Shown: positions 36,451-48,740, numbered from the stretch's first letter. The stretch is 64,000 nt of DNA from Bradysia coprophila (GCF_014529535.1 NC_050736.1:4836001-4900000); one strand, 5' to 3'. A program made the numbers and translations. Notes: generated from the sequence alone by a model not told the origin.

Positions 36451-38540
36451 TGATTAGTTAGTTGTAACTTTAGGCATTTTTTTTTTGTTGTTGTTTTAAA
36501 CTAACGTTCAGTTATCATGAGAAAAAATTACATTTCTGTTGTCATTGGACAAATTATTTTTGAGGAAAAGAAAGGCTTTTGTCGCAACATTTTATTGAAC
36601 GACAAGGAGCTAATTGATCTAATTGTAAATGTGCTATCGAAGCAGCAACAGTCGGGGAACGGAACCGATAAAATCAGACTTTTTCTTTACTTTAATTCAT
36701 CTTTTTTTTTTCTTGAGGTTTTGAATTGTTAATTAGCGTTTAGAGTAACAAAACTTTGAAGTTGATTTTGAGAAACATATGTACTGACAATTTCGAGATT
36801 CATCTCAATATTATGTCATTTCTAACTGTTAAAGCCTTAGATAAATAATGTTTTACATGAACTCGGTGCAGTTTCATTGTGGATTTCACAGATAAAAACT
36901 AGAGATATCGCAAATGACTGTCGGCAGCAGTACCTACGGATCATAGAAGAAAGAAAAGTTTTCTGGAAAAACGTTAATTGAGGTGAGTCCATCTCTCAAA
37001 TTTACTCTAAGAATTCATAGACATCGGAAGGTTTCGATGAAGTTTCGACGACATAGGTATCGACGACTTACTAAAAAAAAACGGCGAGTTTCTGATGACT
37101 AGTCGACATTTCTTCAGGAACTCGATGTTTCTTCAGTAAGTCGTCGATACCTATGTCTTCGAAACTTCAGTGCTATCCTCGGAGCAAATGCCTGTGGGTT
37201 GCTGTACGCAGTGTGAAAATCATATCTTTGTAACCATAACACTTGTCATGTAAGGCATGCATTTGTGTATCGACTTTTCTCTTGTATAAATTATGTTCGC
37301 AATGCGAACTTCGCATTCTCTCTTTCAAGATAGATTTTGATTATACTTACTCTCTTTGAGAACAACGTGAAGATCATTTTCCACTTTATAGCGAGTATAC
37401 CTATAAATTCAATGACAAGAAACCGAATCATATGATTTCGCGCTAAATTACTTCAATAGCGAATGTCCGTACCTACGTTCTGTTCGAACCCGCTAGTGTG
37501 TGTAAAGCTGCCGATGTTAAAATCAGGAACTTTGTCAAACGAAACATTTGCGGTACATTACGGAAAGTGGTTACGCCGTTAATTTAACATTTGGAAAGCA
37601 GAGTGAGGGGTCCTAGGACTGCCTGCATCGATGTGCGGATTTCGTTTGAATTTTCGCCCTTTATTTACTTAAGTTATATCGTCATATCCCCAGATTTTTT
37701 GGGCGGTATGAGTGGTATCGGTGTGTAGGCCACACTGCTCTGAAACTATTTCCGGTAACAAAGCAGCATGACGTCACTGATCGAGACAGATTTTCGTTTG
37801 ATTTAGTAGTCCTGTTCAAGTTTTACAAGTCGACATTGACCGTGTTCGAAAGTCACATTTGTTGAACCGTGTTTTCGCCGCAAGCTGTTTTATATTTCCA
37901 ATAAATGTCTTCAAGAAATGCGAATGGGAAACTAGATAAATAAATCTTGAACAGTTGACTTTTAATCATATGGTGATGGTCAATTGCTCCGATAAAGTAT
38001 ACCTTAATACGCTCATATCGATGTCGTTTCACAATCTCAAGAATGGCGATAAATTAAGATGAACAAGCGTATCACACTGGTAGCACAACCGTATCTTTTG
38101 TGGTAATATTTAATCTCTTCTGAATTAAAAACAAAAACGTTTACACTCAAAATGTCTTGTGATTGTGTTGGTTATCCGATTTCTAAAAATAGTTTCTTAT
38201 TTTGTGGTTGAAGGAATTACGATGGCCCACGAGCTTTAGGTGTTATTCCGTTAAAACGGCAGGCGGATTGTAGTAAATCAATAGATCCTTTAACTTCTTC
38301 AGTTTAGGGGACCACATTGTGGTTCACTTGACTCACACAATCTCAATACTTCTTTAGTCTCAACAATATTTTTCTATAGAATGAGCGAATGCTAGCTAGC
38401 TAGAGCTGCTCGTGGCTAATTTCCGTCGTCGTTATTGATTATCGGAAATTACTCCACGGTTTGTACAAACGAAAATTTTCAGATTTAAAATTTTATTTCT
38501 AAATTAACGAACCCCTCACGAGCTACAACATTTCAATTAT
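36451..38540. other. Intergenic, with one hairpin
   Basis: MAN1's 3' UTR probably occupies the first few hundred bases. A hairpin is annotated separately at 37039-37168. A minus-strand AATAAA at 38492-38497 lies about 45 nt after the ENOSF1 stop. No other gene recognised. Confidence 0.4.
37039..37168. repeat. 130-bp hairpin with 34-bp arms
   Basis: Arms 37039-37072 and 37135-37168 (GAAGTTTCGACGACATAGGT against its complement) pair nearly perfectly. Short GAGTTTC/GAACTC words pair inside the loop. Confidence 0.7.
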
Positions 38541-40736
38541 CTATTCTCTTCTCTTAAAAATGCCTTCATCAAACATCCGCTGCCATTCGGAACCATTGGG
38601 AAATTCGTATTGCTCAATAGCTTCCGGTTTCAATTCCGTACTGTATCCGGGTGCCTAAAAATCGAGAACCGATCAGAACTGTTGCATCAGTGCATATATA
38701 GTTACAATGCCTACCGTCAAAGCTACGTAGTGAGCATTTGTCACAACGACCGGATTGATAAATTGCTCATGCTGCTGGTCGACGTATTCCACATATCTGT
38801 CTTCCTTGGTGGCTGAAAGTGATGTGTAGTCCCACATTTGTAAATGATGAACCATTTCGCAGAGACCAACACCGCCCGCATGCGGTACCACTTTCACTAT
38901 AGGATAATATTTTTGTTAGAGCTTTTGAAACACGTTCCACAGATAATCCCTATGACTAACCGTTCAATTTCTTAGCCATGAAATAAACCGATAGAATTTC
39001 ATTGACACCTCCAATTCTGCACGAATCAATTTGACAATACTGCAGAGCATTCGCTTGGAGGAATTGTTTGAACATCACTCGATTAGCGCACATCTCTCCA
39101 GTAGCCACAGAGATTCCATAAGGGCTGAACGACGGAATATTACAAATCAATCGTGATCGTTGTTTATCGGTGTTTTACATCTTACCTGAGAGCTTTGGAT
39201 ATGGTGGCATGACCAAGAACATCATCAGGCGATGTAGGTTCTTCGATCCACAACGGCTTAAATTCGGCAAGTTTTTCCATCCATTCAATAGCTTCATTTA
39301 CATCCCAGATTTGATTTGCGTCGACCATCTGAAATTTTGATCGAATATGTTAAAAATGATAAGATAAGACATGCACCGGTTCAACCGACCAGCTTGTTGG
39401 TCCATCCAATTTCTTCCCGCAAGATTTTGCAACGCTTAATATCGCTGTTTATGTCACGACCCACTTTGATTTTGAACGCAGTGAATCCCTTTGCAATGTA
39501 TTCCTTGCATTTTTCGCGAATGTAGTCATCAGTGTATCCGATCCAACCTATTCACGGTAATTTGTATTTTCAGATTACGCAATTTTCAACTCGAAATTCT
39601 TTGAGACCTTACCAACTTGTGTGGTGTAACAAGGATAACCAACTTCTAATAGTTCCTTTTCGCGTTTCTCTTTACCGGCAGCGTTTTGTCTGAGAAATTC
39701 GACTGCTTCAGCTGGCGTCACAACATCAGTTATGTAACGGAAATCAATTGTTGATACGAGTAACTGAAATTAAGTTGAATTTACTTAGATTTCAGGTGCC
39801 TAACAGTTCAAGGCAGTGTGAATTCAATTTACAACTCATATTTGTAGATTCATTTCATTCAGTCGACATAAACATAAACCTACCTCTGGGTCCATATCAG
39901 TCAACAATTTCCAGACTGGTTTGCCTTCTAACTTTGCCCATAAATCCCACAATGCATTGATGATTGCAGCGACAGCCTAAGCAAATAAAATTTTGAAATT
40001 TAAATCTTCTTTTCAATCCTCATTATGTAAAGCAGGAGTACAACAACTACTATCACTTCATGTATATCGTATGATTAGTGTAGCAGTAACCTTTAGTGAG
40101 GAAAACGATAAGCCGTATCTACGTATTCCCGAGTATTGGGAGTATTGAGAGTATTGTTCATGAACAGGTAAGATAGTGCAGTATCTACTTCTCTCTATTT
40201 AAACCAATAATTTTTAAACAAATCTAATGATCATACAACTAAACGACTTACCAAATGAGTAACGCCTTTCTCCGGGCCAATCTTTAATAAAAAGGTTAGA
40301 ATTGAAAACCCATTTCTCTTGTGATATCAAATGGACGTAAAAGTACCCAACGTAATTGTGATTCCGATGTAAGTTCACGCCAAAATTGACCGAAACTCAA
40401 GAAAATATCCCCAGCATTACGGCCTTTGACCAAGTAAGACAATGCCTTTACGGTCATTGCGACAATATCCGTTCCTCTACCCAAAGTGAATGTCAATCCA
40501 TTGCCATAAATACCGCGTTCCGTCGTTATTGTTACGTACACACAGGAGTAGTCTGGATCTGTGTGCTATGAGAAGTGATGAGAATTAATTAGCGCGGATC
40601 GGTATTTTTTGCGCTGCAAAATGTTTACCATAGCATCGGATCCATGTCCACCCAAAGAGGTAGGCCATCGCATGTCCTTTGCGGTAATGGAAGTTATGAC
40701 TAAGTCATCACCTTTAATATTTGAATTCGGAGACAT
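38541..40736 (-). CDS. ENOSF1: ENOSF1-like L-fuconate dehydratase (enolase superfamily)
   Basis: Ten exons: 40629-40736, 40347-40565, 40252-40281, 39884-39976, 39613-39763, 39390-39547, 39186-39328, 38961-39124, 38715-38896 and 38541-38654; phases agree, 453 residues (human ENOSF1 is about 443). It begins with the family signature [14 protein letters not shown]. The catalytic barrel carries K226/K228 (FKIKVG), metal ligands D256 (VDANQ), E282 (IEEPTSPDD) and E311 (ATGEMC), and the general acid H361 ([15 protein letters not shown]). All expected residues are present, so an active sugar-acid dehydratase (L-fuconate or similar) is likely. Exon 3 is only 30 nt ([10 protein letters not shown]). 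Most introns are short; the largest (39977-40251) is 275 bp. I see no TATA box upstream. Confidence 0.92.
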
Positions 40737-41036
40737 TGTATCACAAATAGCCGAAATTAAGCACGAATAATTATGAACAAATTAACTGATGACAACAGAA
40801 AGCACTCGCGATCACTGAGCACAAATTATTGACTTTGCTGAATTTTATTTAGTGACGATTATAAAGGCAGATTCTGTTACATTATCAGAGTAAAATTTTA
40901 AGATTAGAAAACTTGGTAAACTTCGCTGTTAGCTGAAATGACTTGTGCCGAGTGGTTATCTGTTAATCGAGAAAAAAAAACTTTGACCTTACCGATTATT
41001 CAATCACATACAGCCTACATATATACATACAGCTAT
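40737..41036. other. ENOSF1 upstream flank
   Basis: I see nothing beyond AT-rich sequence here; no TATA box is evident on the minus strand. Confidence 0.35.
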
Positions 41037-42018
41037 TTAACCTATTATGACAGACAGAGACGACAAAAATAAGCAATGACCTCTAGTTAAGATGTTGTTA
41101 CATGACAAAATAAATGTTAAAGCTAACACAGAATGAAGTAGTGGAAGGATTCTGTGTTGATTATATTAAAGTATTTAGATCAAAAGAATCAGAAGATCCA
41201 CTTTCAGCAAAAACTATTGGACATGAGCATCCTTCAATCCCGATGTCATAATCCCCAATAATGGGCTCCAATTTAGCTCCAAGATCTTTTACCACATCTG
41301 TTAAACTATATGTTTCTGTTAAGACGGGTAAGACTAAGACGAGTTAGAGAAGAAAGTTAGGGACTCGTCGCACATTTTCAAGTTGAATGTCAATAACAGA
41401 TGACCAATCTCACAGGTTGATTAAAAACTCTGTGAGACCTGTAGATTCGTTCGCATCATGCGGGTAATACGATACGATGTCACAGAGTTTATATACGCTG
41501 TATATTATATTCACGCGGATAATACTTTTAAATACTTTCTCGTTCACGTCAACAACACGAATTAATATCATGGGTAAACGTTTTGTTCGAGGCCTTGTTG
41601 TAAATATCCACTTGACTGTAATCTGAGAAACAATATTAACGATTTATCGCTCAGTCAGCTACATCATTTAATTGGAATGAAATGCAGGCAGAGCACATAG
41701 CTGATGACGGTAGCCTTATTGTTTTCATAATAGTAACTCAAGTGGATGTGATTCTATAAACAAAACATACGATGGATACATGCTTCGAGTATGCTAACCA
41801 ATTGCGTCATTACATGGTATATTGTATTGGGGTAGATTGTATCGGACGGCTTTTATGAATAAAGGACAAGATCTGACTGATCCGGTCTTACATAAGAAAA
41901 GTTTGTTATATAAATGAAGTGAAAGGTTTGAGATGAATCTACTGAAGCTACTCATCAGGTCGAAGGAGTAGTAAATTCGATTATAGCAAAACTTATGCTT
42001 TCCGTCTGTGAGGTTTAA
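41037..42018. mobile_element. Long, divergent relative of the piggyBac-like MITE
   Basis: It starts TTAACCTATTATGACAGACA, then ACGACAAAAATAA as in the MITE left end. It finishes with ATGCTTTCCGTCTGTGAGGT then TTAA, matching the MITE right end. At 982 bp it is five times longer, so it may be a longer family member or two copies close together. No transposase frame is visible. Confidence 0.45.
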
Positions 42019-43540
42019 AAAATGTAAAGAATACTTTTTACAAAGACAATACTTATCCAGAGTTCTTCATAAAAACTGGGGTGTCAAACATCCATAGCAA
42101 CAAAGCTGTAATGTGTTTACGTTCTGGAAATTGTGTTATCATTTTGTGTGGCAAATGCGTTTGTTCACTTGAAACGTTTGCGGTGACGATAAGTTTTTGT
42201 ATGTGGAAAACAAGTTTCTCAAAATCGATCTTATTACGCGAAAAACTAACCTTTTAGAGAGGTTCGAATCGAACTGTTGTAGACTTTTCTAGAATGCATC
42301 GACGTAACTCGAAAACTTCTAACGGAAATCGACAGAAAATGAAACGAAATCTCTGCAACTGACCTTCATGTAATAAGATCGTCAGAAAGCATTAGATTGA
42401 GACTAAGAAGTTCCCGTTAATTGTTAACCTGCTTGTTGTAGTAAATTCGATGTGCAGTCAGATAGTCTTTTAAACAGGTCTTTTCGAAGGAAAATGTCCA
42501 CTGAGAAATCGATCATCGACAAAACATTCGATTGATATTGATTTTGTGAAAATATCGATAATCGATTCGAAGGAATGAATTACCGAAGATGCCTACGAAA
42601 AACGGACTGTATTCGACGACAATTGTTTGACAGGAAAACCTTTATTCGGCCGTTGTTTTCCCCTCGGGATTTGATAATAAAAAAAAAACAAGAATCCGTC
42701 CTTTCCTTATTCACTTTACGTCATTATTATTATAACGTCATCACTTATATACAATACAAATGGGATATAAATCCGAACTGGAACAGCATGACGTAGTCGC
42801 GTATGGCAACGTACTGTTTGTGAATTTCCCGTCGATCCAACTCGAATCGAACTCAATTCGAATGTAGTAGAATTTAAGCCGTTTAATCATAACTGGTCGG
42901 ACCAATTTTATGAAACTTCTCGGAGTCGTTTCGTCACCGTAAGTCGCAACCAGTGGTTGCTCGGTAAGAACGTTGAAGTTGCTGGTGTCGCCATTCTCAT
43001 TGCATTCGATGATTTTCATTACGCCTCGCATCCTACCTCTCTGTTTCGTGTTCGCGACGATGGGTTGCATAGCAACAGCACCTAGTGAAAGGTTACTGTT
43101 TGTGCCAGGGCCTTTTATAACATACAAGCTCGGAGGAAAAATCCACCCCAGTCCCACATCGTTCCACCCCACTTTTTATAAATCCACCCCAGTGCACCCC
43201 ACTTTTTACAAATCCTCCACACAAAAATTGTAATGAAAGTGCTGTATAGCATCTATCATAAAATTTGCTCAAGGACCATATTTTGAGAAAAAGTCTCGCT
43301 GCGCGGCATAAATTCTAGAATTTTATTTCAGTATTAGGTACTTCTGTGCTTTTGAGAGCTGTTATGATGTGTTCATCGATAGATAATCAGATTCTGAACC
43401 GGAAAATAATCGCAATTTACTTAGTAAGTTTTTAACATCTATTTTTTATTGATGCAGAACGGTTTTCTGATAAAGAATTATACTACGGCGTGCCTCAAAT
43501 TTTTTTTTCAAATAATGAAATGAAATCAACGATAGTTATT
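42019..43540. other. Gene-free stretch with CCACCCCA words
   Basis: A 143-residue minus open frame (42741-43172) has no recognisable domain and I do not call it a gene. At 43139-43212 short CCACCCCAGT / CACCCCACTTTTTA units repeat; another CCACCCCAGTC lies near 45219. Confidence 0.4.
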
Positions 43541-43544
43541 TACG

Positions 43545-43830
43545 TATCTGTTGTGGACGGTTTATATTAGGCAATTTCGCGAGTGAAAGTGCCTAAGATA
43601 AACCGTCCACAACAGATGCGTACACAACTTTTCATGCTGAGGGCCTAAATGCTGAAAACAAGCGAGGCATTGAAAACGTGTTTTGGTCCTTGTTTTCATG
43701 GCGAAATTGTCGCAACTGTCAAATAAAGTTAGAAATTTCTCTATCGAAAATTGCGATTGCTGCATATGTCAATGAAAACTAGGACCAAAACACGTTTTCA
43801 ATGCCTCGTTTGTTTTCAGCATAAATTACG
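43545..43830. repeat. Hairpin repeat with a 170-bp foldback inserted
   Basis: The outer unit begins with a hairpin (TTGTGGACGGTTTATATTAG against its complement, about 43552-43615) and CACAACTTTTCATGCTGA, then ATAAATTACGAG. The related copy near 30770-30900 is uninterrupted. Here 43651-43820 interrupts it: a foldback starting GCTGAAAACAAGCGAGGCAT with the inverted copy at its right end, flanked by CTAAAT/ATAAAT. Confidence 0.7.
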
Positions 43831-44896
43831 AGAAAAATTCAAAATATTCAAAAACGAATACAGATCTGTGTGTTTGGAAAAATATGGTCTAAGATCTTCA
43901 CTAATCTCCACAGAAAAAAAATTGAAAAAACTCGATTTTACATACATTTTTCATAGTTGGGAACGGTTGTGACCTCTTGAGAAGTACAAAGTACATCTCG
44001 AGTGATCATTTATTGACCGCAAATGAATGGCGAACGGCTCTGTTCATTTTATAAAGTCAATTTAATGAGGTTTTCCACCTTCTACGAAGTAGGACGAAAG
44101 CTACATTTTCAAGGCCAATGATGGGATCGGACCGTTTTGGGCCAACATGTAATTTTGACCTTACATTTACATCGCTTTACTCCTGTTTCACGACCAAAAA
44201 TAAGTTGAAAGCACTGAAAAATATGGGTCTACTGGTCAGAAATTTTACTTCGACTACATTTTTGACTTGCACCACAATTTATTTGGGGTGTATTATACAT
44301 GGAACGAAAGATGCTAAGTCGAGCTACACTTCCATGGATAAGCGCTGTTATAAGCCAGCAGGAATGTCCAAACGTTTACCATATTTTGAGTCATAAGTCT
44401 AGAACGGGCTGCGGCGCTTACCGAAGATTATGCTTTTAATGAAGGTTCCTACAACATTTCAACTTTTAGAAACATTTCTATCTCGAGCTATCACAAAGAA
44501 ACTGTTTTCGCGACCCCTCGACATGTTACTACTTTTCACGTGTTCACTCTGAAAATGGGAAACTAACACAAAAAGTAAAAAAATTCCTATTTTTCGTAGA
44601 ATTGAAAGACGATTCAAACGAGCCCGGATCGCCGAACCATTGTACCCGATTTTCACCGAAATTGGTTGAAGTTTTGGCGATAGGTTTTTTCCAAGGTGAA
44701 ATGAAATGTCAAACCGTTATCCATAGAGCCATAACCTCAACACTATTAACAATGTAATTGTCAAAATAACAAAGAAAAATAAGTTGTGGTTATGGTTCTA
44801 TGGGTGACATCGGTTCGTGTTCTATTCATTTTGTTCAGCTTAACCGTTGCTTGGAAGAAACCTATATCATTCTTAATAGTAGATTATTCAGCTTTG
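43831..44896. other. Gene-free stretch
   Basis: The open frames here (for example 44118-44396) lack domains and splice context. Nothing else is supported. Confidence 0.4.
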
Positions 44897-45031
44897 TCCT
44901 CATGTTTGTTTAGACACTTGGGGAGTTATTGCATGAGCCGAAGGCGAGAACAGAGGTGAATACGCTATTTTAACTACCGACGGCGAAATAATAGCACTTT
45001 TTCACTGCTATTATTTCACCTAGGTAGATAA
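44897..45031. repeat. Hairpin-family copy 2 (inverted)
   Basis: It contains GTTTAGACACTTGGGGAGTT, ATGAGCCGAAGGCGA, ACAGAGGTGAATACGCTATT and the AATAATAGCAC ... TGCTATTATTTCACC hairpin, in inverted order relative to 21449-21629. Confidence 0.6.
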
Positions 45032-45336
45032 ATGTCAATTTTTTATATCAATTTAGTATGACCACGCATATGACGGAAAAATTTCGCCTTCGGCGCTTAA
45101 AAGCACAATTTTCATGTTTTTCAAAATCTAAATATTTCACGTAGCAACCAGGTTAAAAATCGAAGCGTCTAAAACGGGCCCCTTTGCTAAAAAAATAGTG
45201 CCCCTAAAATAATTTCCACCCCAGTCAAAAATGCTTATAAAAGGCTCTGGTTTGTTCGGAATAGACTCGTCTCGCATTTCCTTAAACTGCGGTCGGTAAA
45301 ACGTTTTGGCGAAAATACCATGTAGGCATTGGTGTC

Positions 45337-45558
45337 CCATTTGGCAATGAGAGTAGATAAGTAGGTATGGCCAGTCCATACAAGTCGGAGCACATACGGA
45401 TTTGCATAGCGCCACCTCAAACGAACTCATTTCTAGTGGAAATTTGCACTAGAAATGAGTTTGTTTGAGGTGCTACCATGCAAATCCGTATGTGCTCCGG
45501 CTAGAACAAATTTGAACGTTTGGCCATACCTATCTATTTACTTTCATTGCCATTTGGC
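45337..45558. repeat. Inverted repeat overlapping the BTB gene's 3' end
   Basis: Left arm about 45337-45438 and right arm about 45447-45558 pair across an 8-bp loop (TTCTAGTG/CACTAGAA at the centre, GAGCACATACGGATTTGCAT further out). The right arm includes the BTB gene's last codons and stop (45544-45546). Confidence 0.75.
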
Positions 45559-46446
45559 GGATTTGACTCGACTCTTGCCAACAAAATATGTTAGCTGCGC
45601 TCCGTCACCTAGCGTGGCTATGTTGATTATTTCTAAGAGTTCTTCCCGCGTAAACAGCTCACTGTATTTTGACAGGCAAGAAAATATTTGGGTGCGAGAC
45701 ATTGCAGAAAATTGAATCAGATGAAAACAGTCATCCAGCTGTTGACGAAAATTCAACATACTTGGGTTCACACCCATGTTGGCGCATACATTTCTTGACC
45801 AAGCGATGCACGCATCAAACACAAAGGTTTCTGGAACATTGAGGCGTTCCAATTTCAGGATCATCTTCAATATTTCCGGCGAACAATCTTTGAATGACTT
45901 TGATTTGAAGTATTGCCGACTATTATCCATAATTCGATTTAGAACGAATTTTCGTAGCAAGCTTCGATTGCTTACTATGGTCTGTTCCAAAATCCAGCCG
46001 ACCGTTTCCATGGTAAGATTTTCCTTCCAAAAACGATCGCAGATCCGAAAGCATTCACCTGCCCTGTATTTCTTGATCAAATACATTACTTCCGATCCGT
46101 TTGTGACTGTCAGCTCGACGTGATCCAAATAGAAGAATTGTAAAAATTCTTTGAACGATTCTGCCCTGTAATCCGTTATGGTTACGTCTCCTGTTACTTT
46201 CATTTTTCCATAAAACATTGCATCAAATACCGGACTCCCGATTGCCAACATGTACTTATGAGCCGGTATTTTGTACTTTACTCCATTTGCATCGAATACA
46301 AAATGAACGTCTGCCATTTTTTCATCTAAGTAGAGAGGAGTGCACGATCGCTTACAGAATTCACTGGTGACGACAGGAGCTTTACGTTTCTTGCTTACAG
46401 CTGTTCCAGCATTCCGAAGTTGGCTGGTTGAATCGTTAGTCGACAT
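45544..46446 (-). CDS. BTB-BACK domain protein, intronless
   Basis: A single open frame of 300 residues. After a basic, Ser-rich N-terminus (KKRKAP), the BTB/POZ fold spans about 40-145: MADVHFVF, KIPAHKYMLAIGSPVFDAMF, and FLQFFYLDHVELT. A BACK-like helical region follows (about 150-270, including ILEQTIVSNRSLLRKFVLN). No Kelch, MATH, PHR or zinc-finger domain is attached. BTB-BACK proteins often act as Cullin-3 substrate adaptors; the specific role here is unknown. The lack of introns contrasts with neighbours and fits a retrocopy or an expanded lineage-specific family. The stop codon lies inside an inverted repeat, so the last few residues (KSAKWQ) may derive from it. Confidence 0.8.
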   Translation of the reverse strand: MSTNDSTSQLRNAGTAVSKKRKAPVVTSEFCKRSCTPLYLDEKMADVHFVFDANGVKYKIPAHKYMLAIGSPVFDAMFYGKMKVTGDVTITDYRAESFKEFLQFFYLDHVELTVTNGSEVMYLIKKYRAGECFRICDRFWKENLTMETVGWILEQTIVSNRSLLRKFVLNRIMDNSRQYFKSKSFKDCSPEILKMILKLERLNVPETFVFDACIAWSRNVCANMGVNPSMLNFRQQLDDCFHLIQFSAMSRTQIFSCLSKYSELFTREELLEIINIATLGDGAQLTYFVGKSRVKSAKWQ

Positions 46447-46866
46447 TGTGGATTGATTTTTTTTAAATAAAATTTTACACTGAAACAGAGTGTTTTTTCA
46501 CGTCAATTATCGGCAGTGTCTGAACCTTGTGTGTTACGATGTTACGTTTTAACAACGACGTTAAAAAATATTCGATTTACTTCAACACTCACCAGATGCG
46601 CCAGAATCTTGTAGAAGTAACTGTTCGTTAATCTTAGAGGGATTTTTTTGAAAGTGAACCAGGCTCCGTCGGAGCTATTTTTTAGCGACGCTTTGTTTAC
46701 ATGCCCAGATAGCACTTGGCCGCAATAGTCTAAAACCGCATTCTTTTGATTTCAATATTCTTTTATTGGATTAGTAAACTTCCACCAAAAGTCGAAAATT
46801 GGCATTTTTTGTCCGTGAATTACTGCCGTTAAAGGCTGTGGACATACATATGTTGGGAACCATTGC
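46447..46866. other. BTB gene upstream flank
   Basis: No coding sequence and no clear promoter motif are seen. Confidence 0.35.
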
Positions 46867-46935
46867 TAAGAGTAATTATACCTAGAGAGGAAACGCTTTT
46901 GATTGTTCAATTTGCCCTCTTAATTAAGAGGGCAA
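46867..46935 (-). repeat. Truncated copy of the 55.2-kb MULE-like MITE
   Basis: It carries the terminal AGAGTAATTATACCTAGAGA, then directly the central GCCCTCTTAATTAAGAGGGC palindrome with its flanks. About 80 bp between them are missing and the other end is absent. Confidence 0.6.
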
Positions 46936-46952
46936 ACACATACCAATTCGTG

Positions 46953-47100
46953 GTGTGGGGTAATTTGGCACACCATACAAAATGTTCGTGTGCCAAATTT
47001 ACTCCTAAGGTGAATCTGGCACAGTGTCAATTTCACCTCGTTGGGGTGAATTTGGCACACGGACATTTTGTTACTAAAATGATTTGATGTGCCAATAATG
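46953..47100. repeat. Repeat with AATTTGGCACAC words
   Basis: GGGGTAATTTGGCACACC, GTGTGCCAAATT, GGTGAATCTGGCACAG and GGTGAATTTGGCACAC lie within about 110 bp in both orientations. The block is related to the one at 6210-6357. Confidence 0.5.
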
Positions 47101-48349
47101 AAACATTACCCAAAATTGGAATAAGGGAGGGACTTATCGATTTTATTCGCGATTTCTTGTCAAATATCAATAGAAATACGAAAAACAAGAAACTCGTACA
47201 TCGGGCATCCATAAAATATTGTCTCATTTAAAAGATTTTACAAAAAGAAAATCTATGAAAATAGCACTTCCCACTCAATTTCACACCCAAATCACATCCA
47301 CCTTGAACTTAGTCAAATATGGTTTAACGAAGAAAATCATCGTAAAAGTCGTTCATCGGAACATGATTATAGTTTTTCAAACGTCAAATCGCCAACACAA
47401 AAATGTAGTGTTTCTTGTGAAAATGTCATAATTTCGGTGATTTCGGTGTGATTTAATTCAGATTTTGTGAGGAAATGTGCTTCTTGTGTTGTTTTTAACA
47501 GTTCATTTATCGGTTGACTTAAAATATTCGTCGAAGCAACCAAAATTATGAAAAAAAATTTATGACCAATCATGTAAACAAACAACAATATTGTCGTTTG
47601 GTGGGACGTGAGTTGCAGAAGAGATGACCCAGTAGAAATAAAATGACGGCGGTAATCTTAAAAATTACGTTTTAGCGGAAACGTTTTGCTTTAAATGTGT
47701 ATCCGTTTCCGGTAAAATAAATTAGTGCGAAAGCAACTACTTTTCATGAGCTTTATAATAACACCTTTAGTTAGGGGTGGGTCACATCCCTTATTGTCTT
47801 TAAATTTACTTTATCCTAAAATTTTCTTTAAAATGGTGCGGTTTCCTCAACAATTGCCATTTGTAATGCAAATTTTGTTGGTAATTTATTGGTTAAATTT
47901 CTTGAGTTCAGTCGAAGCAATAATTGCATGATGATTGGAGCCATAGGGGGAAGTCAAATGCTTTAAATATGCTCATCCGTTAGAAAAACCGTTTCGCCAT
48001 AAGATACAGTGAAATTTCCGTGGTGGCAAATGTCGATGGCAGTGTCGCCACTTTGAGGGGCACTGTCGCCAATTGCCTACAAACTTGTTCCTTACTTTGG
48101 TCCCTGGGACAGTGTATCAAACAAATTTTGGCACTGTTAAAAAATCTGGAAAAAATGTATCGTTTTTTTATGAAAAACGTCTTTTGTCTTCCATTCTACT
48201 CTTCGTCCGCTTCTTAACAGAGCCAGCCATATAATGCTCTTCCCTTACCCGAACTGGTTTCACGTTTTATATGAAGAGTCAAGAACTAATCATTACACAA
48301 TTTTAAAATTTCGTACCGATTGATGTTGTGAATTTTCCTGTTAACACCA
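47101..48349. other. Gene-free stretch
   Basis: I see no supported feature. Open frames at 47219-47431 and 47725-47931 have no domains. Confidence 0.4.
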
Positions 48350-48740
48350 TCATGGTAAGTCAGAAGTTCAATGGATACACCCACTAGAGTAGTATAATGA
48401 AAGAGAAAGAAATATTTTGACAACTACCCCAAGGCAAGTTATAACAAGCTGGTTACAGTCTTCTCACTCACATCATAAAACATTCTCTATGTCAGTGATG
48501 ATGATGGTGTATTTGTGGTACACATTTCTACTATAGACTTCATTTCGTTTATGACCATGGTCAATTGTTCTCGTCCTAGTCATAAAACGTGTTTTCTTAG
48601 TTCAGTATTTTGAGTAAAACAGCAGTTCGTAACAGCTAAAATTCATAACGCTTCAGAAGATTTACTTGTCGCGTAACTCAATTTAATTTGCACAAATAAT
48701 CGAACTCTTGCAAGTAAGTAAACCAGTGAAGACATTTCCA
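48350..48740. repeat. Dispersed repeat, inverted copy of the 31.6-31.95 kb block
   Basis: It runs from GTCAGAAGTTCAATGG through a CAAGGCAAGTT module (about 48430) to CGAACTCTTGCAAGTAAGTA. Compared with the 31-kb copy, the CAAGGCAAGTT module sits inside the block rather than beside it, so the two loci have different module order. Confidence 0.6.

Noticed and set aside
42741-43172. 143-residue minus-strand open frame
   Set aside because: No recognisable domain, no splice context and an overlap with CCACCCCA repeat words; length alone is not enough.
44118-44396. 92-residue plus-strand frame
   Set aside because: No domain, no partner exons, and no coding signature.
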